This document shows, in pieces, positions 21,313-34,012 of a stretch of DNA of 64,000 nucleotides. The stretch's first letter is position 1. Every line of letters begins with the position of its first letter. A model generated the notes under the pieces. That model saw only the letters and a list, made by a program, of their open reading frames with translations. It was not told where the DNA came from and searched no databases. The DNA lies in contig OX424556.1 in the NCBI GenBank assembly GCA_949152475.1, forward strand, positions 55,944,451-56,008,450, given 5' to 3'. This DNA comes from Terebella lapidaria (taxonomy: Eukaryota; Annelida; Polychaeta; Terebellida; Terebellidae). The translations under genes and the position numbers were made by a program.

Positions 21313-24020
21313 TTTCAGACCTATACTACACATGATGAGAAACACCAAGTTGTCGATTAAACGCAGGGTCTGGCATAAAGTCACATTTGAATTTGTACAA
21401 ATCTGTGCTTATCCCCATCAAATCGTCAGAAACGATGATGAATTTCAAAAACGGGAGACAATGCAGGTTTGACTTAAGCTTGCCCTCAGACTATGCCAGT
21501 CAGTTGCAGCGACTCGGTTGCACGCCAATTGAATGCGATCTGGTCGCGGCGACCGTCACTGGTCACACTGTGCGTTCAAGGCGCATGTAAATTGACGATA
21601 TATTTTGAGTGCGATTTGTAGAGAATCTGTAGGCACTAGGCAGACGGGTGTTTTTGTCGTGTGAACATGGATCATCATTGATGTAGGCTATGTCGGTACC
21701 TTTTCACGACAACAATCATGCATAAAATACGAAAAAGAAGGCAAAATAGAGGTTACAAAAGGAGTGTGTTGGGCTTGTGGGTCATACCTGTGGCACCGTT
21801 CATCTTGTTTTCTATGTAAGCCTTTCTCCTATCGAGAACAAACCATGTTTGTCTGGGTAAATATTAATACTGGTATGTCGGCACTGACTTTGGAACCATG
21901 CTGTTTGAGCCTCTGGGAATTTGCACTCCAATTATACTACTATTCTGTTACTCCATGATCCACTAAATGTGGATGTCATTCTATTCGTAGGCCACCTTTA
22001 TCTCTGATAAATATACTGATCGAGTAGTAAGAGGAGTTGGGAACTTAGTTCGAGGCTTCTGTCTTACAACTGATGTTTGAGGGGGTAAGAAGTGTCCCAT
22101 TTTATTCAAATATTTCAATATTTACTGGTCCGACGCACCCTTGTCCTTGTTCCTGTATTCGGAACAGTGACGTCGGAAAGTGACGGACTGTGATTGGAAC
22201 ATCGTGCGCAAACTGTGTTCAGTCCATCGATCCTGTTGTCATAAAATTACCAAGTGTCAGCATGTACCCGGTATGCGACTCAGTGGTTCTACATCGACTC
22301 ACTGGTTCTACATCTCATGATGTCAGCATGGGTTTCAGCACTGTACTACACCCAGTATATGCAGTTTTAAAGAAAATAATGTACTGTAACCTGAAATAGA
22401 CCTATTCTCTGTAGTAAATGTACGAATATCGTATACATTACAGTTCAATTGCAGTGAAGTAGTGAATGCATTACCATAGTCGACACTATGCGTTACCATA
22501 GTCAATGTATCCTTGGACTCGGGCGTTACCATAGTCAGCCACGATTTTCACTCGCCGATATCTCGTAGAAAAAGCCTATTTTTCTGTAACTCGCCTTAAT
22601 AATTATGTGCAGCACAATCAACTTTATATCATAGACTTCTGAATGCTTCAAAATAGCCTCTCATTCAAGTTGTTAAGCTCGATCAAATTCGATCCACAAA
22701 CACCTGCCGCCATTTTTGATTATGGTAATGCACATTACCATAGTCGGTTTCGGCACTGTGATGTAAAGTGTCAGAACCATGGTATGGATTACTTTCGCCC
22801 AGATAGGGTCTCAGAGTATTGTACATGTGTTTGGGTCCGCAGCTGTTTGTCTCTCCATGCATTTGTCTCTCTCCCTGCGAATGTAAGAAAGTGGTAAGTC
22901 AATTCTGATTTTATTCGAAATATATGAGGCATGTATACAACTAGGCTGTTGTAGCTTACCAGCAATTTCAAGTGTCGTTTCTTTGGAGTGTAAGTCGTCA
23001 AAATGATCCTAAGCCCTTTTGCGTCACTTTCACATCCAGTAAACGTTTTCAATGAAAGTGCATGTTATGGTTAATAAGCTATTCACGGTCCAATTACAGA
23101 CATATAAGTTCTACATTTATAAAAATAATTTTATACATGTAAGTATCAGTATCTATCAATTTATACAATGAAGAAGAAGAAGGAATAAAGCTTAACGACA
23201 CTTTGGGCTCAAGAAGGCCATTCCAGTGCCAAACAAGGATATAAAAGTAGTATCAAGAATGATAAAACCGCAAGTTACGCAATTAGAAATTTCCTACGGG
23301 TCACATACATTTGTTGACGACGAACGTTTGATCTGATCGTGGACCATATATTTTTTATTGTTGAAATGTACAAATGACAGAACAAATCCCTGCGCTATGG
23401 GAACACTTTGTAGGTGATGCCTACCTGGACTTCAGTGGAATCTACAGCACTTCGTAGGTTTTATAGTGTGAGATCCCTTTATTGTTTCCTTTTTAGTTTT
23501 CCGTCTTTGAGCTACTTACTGTAATTCAACAGTTTTTATCAAGAGGCATGAGGCAATGGATTGCGAACAAGGTTTTGAACATCTTCTGTCTCATTCTGAA
23601 GCTTTTGATGTGGTGATAATTAACTTCTACTGACAAATAGAACATGCTTTAAACTGTGATTGAAACTGGCGTAGGATGTAGAAATGCCAACAAAAGTGGT
23701 TGATAACATTGAGTTTCAAAAACATCACCAAAATAATTGATCTATACCACTGTCAGAATTGATTCATATTAAGAAGGACCATATAATGGATAATAACTTA
23801 CAATGAATCAATTATTCAAAATTATTTTGAACAAAAAACTAATTACCCCCCTCATTGTTCAGAATTGTTTTCACAAGGTACAATATGTAATACACTCGCA
23901 ATATACAGTAGTGCACCCATAACATGCACATACATATATTGACAATATCATACATAAAAAACATTCGTAGAACGATTTTGCCGTTGGACACAACATGCAT
24001 TGATCTATCAACAATTTGAA
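21313..24020. other. Non-genic stretch
   Basis: No gene recognised; reading frames are short and look random. The 11-mer TTACCATAGTC occurs at about 22471, 22492, 22525 and 22735, the first three within 65 bases. Otherwise ordinary AT-rich sequence. Confidence 0.5.
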
Positions 24021-24034
24021 TGTCGTTAGATAGC

Positions 24035-24106
24035 TCTTGTGGATGGTGTTATGTGTTATCGTTGTAATCCGACTTCAAATAAAGATTATCTGATCTTATC
24101 TTATCT
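24035..24106 (+). mobile_element. 3' end of a short retroposon with (TTATC)n-like tail
   Basis: The sequence 'ccgacttcaaataaagatta' followed by TCTGATCTTATCTTATCT has the form of a LINE or SINE 3' terminus: a polyadenylation-like hexamer and then a short pentamer tail. The body upstream is too diverged to name. Confidence 0.35.
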
Positions 24107-24129
24107 AGTGGCGATTGAGGATTACTATG

Positions 24130-25400
24130 TTACCCATCATCTAAGCTAAGACATCCAATTACAAATGACCATGAAATTAACATATCGTGTCATTGATATA
24201 TTCCATCACGCCTTTTTGTGTACGCCTTTCTACATTTAACCGTGAACTATGGACTTTTAATTGTAGTTATTCCTGTCTACCATTATTGCAGTCCACTTGG
24301 AAGCATGTCTGCAGATCTTATTGGCTGCTCAGATGTCGCGTCTTCGGTTTCATGACTTTTTCCACATGAAAGAAGCTTCGAAGAGTCTTTCATTATATTC
24401 ATATTACAACCTCTGCCATCATAATAACCATGACTTACATAATAGTCTCATCTGCAGTCACATTGTCTTCCTAACATCAGTAAGCAAACCAGTTACACTA
24501 ACTCCAGATTGCAATCATAAATATCATGCTGAAACTTCTGTAATCCCATGTCTCATTTCGCTGATTCACTCACGGGAATATGAAAACTAGATCTTTCAAT
24601 GCCATGAATACCTAATGAAGATGTCATGGTCTTCATCGCGATGGATAACTTCCAGGCATTATTGCAATATCATGTATGAGTTGATGATGTATTTATTGCT
24701 TCCATATTTGTCAGTTTTATTTCAATTTATAAAGGATGATGTACATCATATTTCATTTTCAAAAGCTCGTAGTATGATATGTGATACTATATATAATGGT
24801 ATCACATGATAACTGTCATAATATTCAGTATATATGACATTTCGTGCCCCTCAGTAACAGCAAACTCTTGGAACGTCTGCAGATATCTCGTTTACTTTAA
24901 ATACCACGTCTTCAGTGTCTTCCATTCCATGAATACGTGATTTTCATCAGACAAATGGTTCATGCTTCGCAAATCCCATTGACACAAGCTCCTTATGGTA
25001 ATTCATGTCATCGCAATGATCATGCCCGACATGTAGTCTCGTCTATAATCTCGTAGACATCAGACAGTCAGTTATTGTCAGGTAACACTGCTAGGCCAGG
25101 AAATTGAGCCCTGAATTTTGACCAGTGTGATTAGTGCATTAGTACAAGCTAGACAACTTAGACAAGGGATTCCGGGCAAATTCTATATTTGAGGCCAAGG
25201 ATGTAAAGTTGGTGAAATAAAATTGATAACATATCGTCGAAGCACACTTACTACTTGGTCAATTTTTTACACAGCCCTTGCAACCCTTGCTGTCGCCTCG
25301 ACATGTAACCTCATCGACAATTTGTTGACATGAGAAAGTTGGTTATTATCAAGTGAAGTTATATTATATCAAATAACATGCACCTTTCAGGAAATTAAAA
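24130..25400. repeat. Diverged interspersed repeat, family R1, copy 1
   Basis: Sections align at low identity to other parts of the window. 24140-24400 resembles 38000-38300 (shared 'tgtagttattcctgtct', 'ctgctcag'). 24870-25400 resembles 27230-27470 and 31470-31700 (shared 'acaaatggttca', 'gatgtagtctcgt', 'agtcagtt...tgtca'). No coding potential recognised; probably an old, unnamed element family. Confidence 0.5.
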
Positions 25401-26189
25401 GTACATAGTGAGTTAATTAACGATACAAAATATAAACCATGATGAAATATTAGACTATCAAGAGCAGGTGTATAATGTCAGGTTTTTCAGGTTATATGCA
25501 ATTTATACGTGCATGGCTAAACATTAACGACATCAACACACAAGAATTTACATATTCCATGAATAAATCACACGCAAGCATATTTTCAGTTAAAATAACT
25601 CGCAAAATAACACCCTTGTAATGATTGCATCTAGAGAGTAGATAAGATTGCATCTAGAGAGTAGATAAGTTAGGTATTGAGATCGATACTGTTACGTTTC
25701 AAGACAACATCCTTGTTGTCTGACAAGCGAATGTACTAAGCATTAGTTATGTATCTTCGTTCAACAGCAGAGGGTCTCACATTATCAATCTTTTGTTGTT
25801 GTTATGACCCGGTGTGATATCCGCATCAAATAAAAATAAAAAAAAACCATGATACTGAATGTTTTCGCTCAGACAGAGTTTGATGTTATTTTGGTTTGAA
25901 GCACTTTATCTCTTTGCATCTGACGGCAAAAGCCAAGACAGTGCTAGCCATATCAAATAAATGGGTATCAACAACACGTTTAATCTCTCAAATTACATCA
26001 AATAATGGGTTTGATATATGACTCACATACAGTTAATTATATGGGCTAAGTCGTTTACTCTTCATTGGTTGAATATATTGCTTTACAAAGATAACAGTGA
26101 AAATTGAGGTGAGTCCAGTCTCAATCTGCAAACTTACTCTCAGGAAGTATATATATTGTTTCAAATTTGGTCTTGCACTCTGTTATTCA

Positions 26190-27560
26190 GGTCATACTTG
26201 CAAATTTATTATACAATACACTGCATATCACAAAACCTCAAGGCACATTACTCCTATTCAGAAACTCGCTGTGGTTTTATTTGATAAATGGTCTTTTATC
26301 CTTCTATTCTGTGCAACACCCATGAATGCAATGATTACAGTTGACAATGATAGTTCTTCATTGGACAATGATAGTTCTTAATGTCCCAATCCTTTTTATG
26401 TTTTATATTGTGTGATAATTGTCCTGACACTTGTTTGGTACTGATATATCTCATGATATCCCACGCAAAGGAAAGGAAACAGAACAGAACCATTTGAATA
26501 ATGTGGCTAGTAAATTGTGTGAATGTCAGTATACTCGGTGTAAACGGCATAATGCTATGTCATGCAGCACTGCTTCTCTATGATATGTCCCTCAATTCAC
26601 GAGTTATTAGTCATTCCTATAAATATACATGTCCCTTGAAGGGATCTCTCGATATTTCAAGCATTCCACACTGTGAAGACTTTTGCAGCTTGGAACATTC
26701 CAGGTAATTAGTGAACAAATTCAAGGGAACAAGATCGGACTCTTCACTCTCAAGATGAACAGTTAATCTGTACATTTCATTCAGCTCTTTGAGTAAATGG
26801 CGTGAATAAATGATCCCTAAATCGGCAGAAAATGTTTGGAGGTATTCCTAGAATTGACGTACTAAGATACTGCCCAATGGAAAAGTGGAAATGACAGGTG
26901 TTCTCTATATAGGCAAACTCTGTGAAAAATGACCAACCATTTGAATATATTCTTTGATCACAAAGATCGATGATAGGTACTCATACACTTAGGGACCCTT
27001 TAAGTGTATGGGGCATATATTCTTTGTAAGACAAATTCTATCTTGAATGAATCCAAACAGATAATGTGTAAATGGTGATAAAAGTTTGAATCCATGGAAT
27101 TAGGTCATGTTTCATCGTGGTATGTACACGTGTTTTTACGGAATTTGAACAGATGACCATTCCTAGTGCACATGAGACAGGATTATTATGTCTGCTCGGA
27201 AGCACTTATCTTGTTACCTAGCATATCATGTCTTTAGTGTCGTGGCGATTCGTGGCATTGTGATGGCCATTATACAAATGGTTCACGTTTCAACATCCCT
27301 TCAGCATCAGCCCCTCATTGCAACTCCTGTCCTTGTCATTATCATTAGAGATGTAGTCTCGTTATGATGTTGTTGACACATGAAAGTCAGTTCCTGTCAC
27401 CTGAGGCCTACGTGCTTTGTCCAAGAACATGAATCATCCAGAAAATTCTACATGTAGAGGTAGGTATTTGTGGGAGACATCACCGAAATGTTGAATGATC
27501 ATGTCAGAACGTTTGTCAGGTGTATTAGAATTAACAACCAATGTCATCCAACGTTATTAC
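26190..27560. repeat. Diverged interspersed repeat, family R1, copy 2
   Basis: Co-linear with 30680-31790 over more than 1 kb. Shared blocks include 'gacacttgtttggtactgatatatc'-type text near 26425 and 30895, and 'gattattatgtctgctcgga' near 27181 and 31437. A tandem duplication of 'gacaatgatagttctt' at 26342-26381 is private to this copy. No gene content. Also contains 'tgcatctagagagtagataa' repeats just outside at about 25626-25669. Confidence 0.65.
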
Positions 27561-29839
27561 GACTTCAGCACTGATAACTTTGAAGCACAAAATATGTATA
27601 TTCCATCATACTAATCCCCCCCCCCATATCCATCATACTAACCCCCCCCCCCATATCTCGATATGTTGTGATACCATAGAATATGTCAACTAAACCTACC
27701 CTACACCGGTGTGGTGCTGATATTTCCAAATTCCTCCTAGATGTTGGGGCTGATCTGATCAGTGTTCAAATATCCCATAATATTTTTGTAGGGTTTGGAT
27801 ATGATAATCAGGGAGTTGATAAATGTGGTTAATGACAGAGGATGGTTAATCACGATAACCCATCACAATACTATAACTTATATGAGCCGATTTTACATAT
27901 CATGTTAAATATAATTTTAGAAAGAAAAAAAAACAGAAATTCAAGGTCATCAGATTATTCGGTATACAGCATTTCCTATATGTCCACAATTGATTCCTAA
28001 TCTCTAATCTCAAGTACCAGTAAAATGCAAATATAATATAATACTCAATTATCTGAGCAAAATGGTCTTTATGGCATGTGAAAACCACAACCAGTTCAAA
28101 AGTTACAGCACTGAAATCGACAAATTTACTTTTTCAAAACAATTTAGATAATTAGTATGCAAATGAGATATTCATGACGTCATCGGGGGAAGCTGTTTTA
28201 ATTAGTTTAGTTAGTTCTAATTAATTTGACATGTATTATTCATTAATTTAATATTATGATTATTCATCAAAACTTCATCCATACAGTCCTCAATATGAAT
28301 AATCTGTGTTTTCAGTTGTTGTCAAGGTATTCAGTGACCTGATATGACCCATGGCAACCATGGTTTCTAAGGCAAAACATCCACTTAGAACAGGGTTTTA
28401 ACAAACGAAAATGGTGCCAACTTGAGCTCAATATTTATTTAATTCATAGATGATAGATTGACTTGGCAGTTAAAGGCCATGGCAACCATGGGTACCTACG
28501 GCTATAGGGAACGACTGGTATTCAAAGCAACAGTACAGTTTATGTGGATATTGACTATGTATGGTACATAATAATATGCACTAGTCAGATCCTTCGATAA
28601 CAATTATTATATCATGGCTCAGAATATCATAATGAATTCTCATTAACATATTATGTGTATATTAACATGATTAACTAGTTGGTCAAACTTTTCAAGTGAT
28701 TTCTGTAATGTGCTGAAATAGCAGTTTCAAATGGCTGCAACTGTTGAACTGATAGTGATATACCATTAACACCATTTTGCTCAGAATAATGAGATATTTC
28801 ATATGACCTAACATCATTTTTGGCACTTCACTAGTACTTTAAGTGAGATAAGTGCAATTTGGACCAAAATAGGCCACTTCAAGCGATTCAAAGACAACGA
28901 AAATTATACACATCCCAGGGGGTACATATAAGGAATCTTATGCAACAATAAGAAAACAAGTTACTGAAAAAAATTTGATGGAACGACCGTCAAATTCCAA
29001 AATAGGCTGTTTTTCGTCAATAATGGCCGCCATTTTGAAAAAAAAATGCAGAAATAAAAAACTGAAATATAATATACCTGCGTCTTGAAATAAGATTCGA
29101 TCGTAAACTTTAAAGACAAAAATGTAGACGGACGACGATGATGGACGAAGAAGATCACGGACACAACGCCACGGCAATAGGTTATCGGACCAAGGTCTGG
29201 TAACCTAAACACAGACTTATGATTGTTAGCGGTATGAAAATGTACCAGACCGACAGATATTGTATTTTGTAGGTATCTTATTTCGTAATGATTCTGTCGG
29301 TTTCTGTGTATGCTACGCGATCTTTACTAAATAAAATTTTGATATTTTACATTCCTAACATTGACACGATGATTATTCTAATTTACAGCACGACAATAAG
29401 TATGTAGCAGCTTGCTACTTTGGACACAGAACCACCAAACTAGGGACATTCTATGCAGATTCAATGAAATGAGCTACAATTATGAGCGTTTATGAGCTAA
29501 ATGGAGGGTATGGGCCTATTGTACAAGCCACCCCAAGTTTTATGATACAGCAAGTGCATTGGGCTCACTTGAAAGTAACTACTTCTCTTAATAAAAAATT
29601 TCCCGGTATTCAGACACCACCATGGGTTGACTTGGGTATTCTCCTCTTCCATTGAAACCACTCGGATTTTAGTGCAAATAGAACCTTCTGGGACGAGACT
29701 GCATAATAGGTTTGAAATATGAATACTTTAAATCCGTATATTTTGTGAGCCATGTAGTTTTCTTTAGTATCATACAAATTTTAGCTGACATCATAATGAA
29801 CATTAGATGATTCAAACTCCCATTCTGTCGAATCCGATA
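27561..29839. other. Non-genic stretch with short repeats
   Basis: No gene recognised. 27607-27655 has two copies of a 30-base unit with a C run and 'catatc'. 28960-29060 includes the motif ATGGCCGCCATTTTG, which recurs in repeat family B at 49.4 and 56.9 kb, so part may be a distant relative of it. Overlapping minus-strand frames at 28938-29212 show no family resemblance. Confidence 0.45.
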
Positions 29840-30600
29840 GACGTGGAATCAATAACCAGTATTAAGTATTCCGAGCAAACAAAACAAGGTCCGTTATCCA
29901 ATCTCATAGTCCGGGGACAAAAAGTCATATCAGGCATACGAAGTGAGAGAAAACAAATATGACAGGGAAACTCATGAACCCCCAAAAATGGCCATTAGGA
30001 GGTGAAATCAGGTGTTCCGGAAAGAGTGAGCATTTCCTGCCCCACTAGTGGCACCCGTCATGAATTCCCCAAAATTAACATGAAAATAAATCTAGTTGCA
30101 TGGCAGACATGGATTTGGTGTATTTATCAACCAGATCATGATGACGTCCATAGAATTTCTTAAACGCAGCTATAAGTCTTGGTATAACATATCCTTGTTG
30201 CAGCAGTTTAGAGACTAGCTGGGCACTTCGATAGATAAAGTCCTCATATTTGCAACTAGCTCTGGAATAGCGTATAAGTTGAGAAACAAACACACCATAT
30301 GCCGGTGACATAGGAATGTTGCTGCTTAGAAAAGGGAAATTGACTATGGAAAAATTGAAATCATCACGTTTGTCATATAATCTAGTTGACAGGTTAGAAT
30401 CATTATCAATCTCCAACCTCAGGTCTAGATAGTTGGAAAAATTAGCGGATTCTGTAGTATCCTTAATTTCAAGTTCCTTAGGATATATGACATCCAAATA
30501 ATCACCAAACTTGGGATTATTTAGTGACAATACATCATCTATGTATCGGAAAGTGTAATTGAAATTACATGTTAGTTTCAATTTTGTGGAAAAAGTATGA
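29840..30600 (-). mobile_element. Penelope-like or related reverse-transcriptase fragment with 3' UTR
   Basis: The minus-strand frame 30075-30581 (168 aa) holds the RT active site FRYIDDVLSLNN followed by LEIKDTTESANFSNYLDLRL, LYDKRDDFNFSIVNFPFL and FYGRHHDLVDKY. This is a sequence type I know as a widespread invertebrate RT family, most likely Penelope-like; the exact clade is uncertain. The element is 5'-truncated upstream of the active site. Downstream, 29840-30074 is a conserved 3' UTR, confirmed by its recurrence at 48417-48655. An older copy including part of the coding end is at 40020-40345. The fragment's frame is open, so the insertion is not very old. Confidence 0.7.
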
Positions 30601-30679
30601 GAGGACGAGATGAATTTTTCGTCGAATTATAAAATGTATATCGTAATGAAAGATTTATCATACACTACGCTGCATATTG

Positions 30680-31790
30680 TTAAAAATAATATTACATTTA
30701 CAAACCTCATATAATAATCCTAAGCACATTATCGGTATTTAGAAACTAATTCTGACCTTATTTGATAAATGTTGTTTTTTGCTTTCGTGGAACAGCTATA
30801 TGTCACTAATGATTATAGTTAATATTGTTATCGTCTTTCCATGGACTGACTCAGAAAGGCCTAATCCTATTTCTCTAAGATATTGAATTATCCTGACACT
30901 TATTTGTTACTGATATATCCCATGCTAACCACGTCGACGGAAGGTAACAGAACCACGTCACTTGAATGATGTGTCTGGTGTATGGGGATAGTGTACATTC
31001 GGTGGCTATGTACGTGTAGGTGTACGACAAATGACATGTTCTGCAATACTGCAGTTGTAGGGTCTTGGGAAACGTGTCCCCCAAATCATCAGCCATTGCT
31101 CAGTCATAACTCAGACAACACTGTAAATCTACCTGTATGTATGAGGAATTTTTGACCTCTTACACATTTGAACATTATGAATATCTCAATAAAGACTGTT
31201 TCATGGTCTAGGAGCTATATTTCAACCAATCGTTCCATGTAGCAAATGAGTCATGGTCAACGATTAATCAGTACATTTAATTCGGCTTTCTGAATGATTC
31301 AAACCATTTACATGAATAAATGTTCTCTGAATCGAAAAATCCTGGACCAGCATATAAAAATATTACGAATACGACCAGCTAGATCACTTTTATGTCCAGA
31401 CGTTTTGACAGGTCATTCCTAATACACACGAGACGGGATTATTATGTCTGCTCGGAAGCAGGTATCTTGTTGACTAGCATCATAATTTTCGTGACATTTT
31501 GTGACATTGTGATGGTCATTGAAAAATTTTCAATGACCATCACGTTTCAATATTCCTTTAAAATTCAGCTCCTTCTTGCAATCGTTACCATGGAAATGAT
31601 CAAGCGTGAAATGTAGGCTCATCAGTGAACTACTGTCACCTGATGCCTACATGCTATGCCTAGAACATGCACCATACAGGAAATAGTAGGTACACTAGTG
31701 AGTGATGAACGGATTCAACGGATAGAAATGCTGAAAAGATCGTATTGATCATCTAGAACGATACACAAGGCGTAATCTGATGCGTGTCCA
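30680..31790. repeat. Diverged interspersed repeat, family R1, copy 3
   Basis: Co-linear with 26190-27560 (see shared blocks there). It lies directly beside the RT fragment at 29840-30600, so the two may belong to one insertion. Contains a near-perfect 35-base palindrome at 31509-31543 that is absent from the paralogous copies. Confidence 0.65.
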
Positions 31791-33455
31791 TGGCATCAGA
31801 GAATCCACAGACACTGACGACAGAGCCGACTGACGACACGAACCTGGAGAACAAGTTCAAGATTAAACTTCAACCTTGGGAAATGCTGGGATGTCGCCGA
31901 GTTGGCCTACCTCGTTTCCAAAATGACAGTGACAGGAAGCCTCCCAAACCTAGACAGAGGGAATTCAGCACGTACCACACGAGAACGCAAAACGTGAGTG
32001 CCCGACGAGCAGTGATATCACCATCTTCGTGGAAGTGACCCGAATAAGATCCCGTATCGATATGAAGGCATTCGAGTTATAGGACTTCAAACTCGTTGTG
32101 AGGTGTATTGAAATTTACAACGTGCCTATGGTAAGCATAAACAAATTGAGCACACTCTGCACTGTGCATATTGTAGGAATACAAGTATCAACCTACGACC
32201 AACAATACCATGAGGTTTTGCTGATATCAATAAAAACCGATATTGAAACAACCTAACAAACCCGATCGAAGATACATGTACACCAGTGTATGAACAGTGT
32301 ATGCTAATTACATCTAGATTATACCACAACCCGGAAGGCTACTGAATTGATAGATAATAACTAAATCATATTCTATTCTCCAAACACTTATAGAAAGGAC
32401 CAAGAATAGGTAGAAGTGGATGTATGATGAAATATTTGCATGTATTTATAGTTGTGATGATATTTGATGATTGTGACCTTTCATCCGTTGAACATATCTT
32501 GTGGATAATAATTGTGTGGTGTGATTAATAATTATGTGTTCATTTCGTTGAGCATTTCTTGTAGTTAGTAACCACGGTAACTTTGTGTAGATAAATCTTT
32601 ATCATTTCTAGTATGATAACATAATGTACGAATATAAGTAATAATTCATTACCGCCAATACATCTAGCCTAGATTTTGATGATACCATTAGGAAACGGTG
32701 TGTAACATAATTGTTTCTATTGTACACTTGATGGAATTAGTACATATCATGTATGAAACACTAATTCCAATTCCTGATTTTTCATGATATCGAATGATGA
32801 TGCAGTGAAATTTCGCTAGTGTGGTACTAATATTTATTATATGATTTGGGTTGTTATCCTACCACTCCGTATTCCATATGATTATTCGCCGTTTCCCAAA
32901 CCCGTGCGATAAAAACCATATCACATTATTTGTTTTTTTACCACGGCTACGAAAAACGACATCTAATGACTTTTTCGAGTAGAACTAGAAGCGTCATATG
33001 GCGAATGCGTCACTGTAAACAGACGACAGGAAAAAAACATGGATCTTTTTGTTGATTTGTCAGTGCAAGTTAGTGTTGATAACCTTTTGGTTTTCAATCG
33101 AACATGATCTAATTCATATAATAAACTTGATATGATTTTGTATGTGGGACGTTGGTGTTTACTGCACGTTGTTTGATCGAAACGTTGTCACGTGAGCTCC
33201 CAAAAAATTGACAAGGTGACCCGCGGAATCTTATATTGGTCTCTCTAGCAGCCCAGTATAACTTTCCGCGGTCCGCTGCTACACATGTTATCCTTGTTTC
33301 AAACACTTCATAAACGTTATCTCGGGTTTTGAAAATGTTGAAAACTAATTGTGCGTGTGGGTAGGAGTTGAGGGACAAGATTTGACTACTGCAGCGTATA
33401 ATAAAACAAATATGGTTGCTAGCTTCCGTAAAATATCACTTCTTATGTCACTTAT
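31791..33455. other. Non-genic stretch; one weak reading frame at 31790-32038
   Basis: A plus-strand frame from ATG 31790 encodes 82 residues (MASENPQTLTTEPTDDTNLE..., later KPPKPRQREFSTYHTRTQN). Its composition is protein-like but I recognise no family and see no promoter or homologous copy, so it is not called a gene. The remainder is AT-rich sequence without features. Confidence 0.35.
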
Positions 33456-33646
33456 GAAAATTATATGGCACTCGGCTTCGTCTCGTACTATATAATTTTC
33501 CAAAGTGCAATAAAAGTGATACTGCACTCAACCAAGCCCCATATTGGTATGATATCCACTTGTGGTGAATATGATATAACTCATTCGTTCCCTTCGCTTA
33601 CTCGTTCCTGATATCACATTCACCACTCGTGGATGAAAACCATACC
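33456..33646. repeat. Two adjacent foldback (hairpin) repeats
   Basis: Hairpin 1: arms GAAAATTATAT (33456-33466) and ATATAATTTTC (33490-33500). Hairpin 2: imperfect arms of about 35 bases, 33546-33580 and 33611-33646, pairing 'ggtatgatatccacttgtgg' with its near reverse complement. Such paired foldbacks suggest a MITE-like element or a structured non-coding repeat. Confidence 0.6.
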
Positions 33647-34004
33647 AGGAAGCTACCATAATCTATATAATCTGTATAATCGATATGACCCAATACCTCC
33701 AAGATACTATATTTTTTTGCCAAAATTCAGGGTGATCTGATTAGTCATTGTTATAAGTCCCATTATGTTTTCATGAAGTTTCGAGATGATGTTCAACGAG
33801 CTGGTAAAAATAAATTCCAACGTCGTACTTCGAAGATTAGTGTCACAATGAAGCCTTTTGCGGAAATCTATACATTGTGTACAGAAATCGCCATCTAGGG
33901 AACAGGGACAGGTATCTCGGAAACTAATAACGACAATCATCAGTACAGAGCCAGAATTTCACATTTTGATGCACTGGAAATGCTCTATACTGTGAAACCA
34001 CAGC

Positions 34005-34012
34005 ATTGTATT
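34005..34012. repeat. Target site duplication, left copy (hAT)
   Basis: ATTGTATT directly before the left terminal inverted repeat; identical to 37658-37665. The length of 8 bp is diagnostic of hAT insertion. Confidence 0.95.

Noticed and set aside
28938-29212. Overlapping minus-strand frames with hydrophobic stretches
   Set aside because: Two different frames over AT-rich sequence, no motif, no splice or promoter context.
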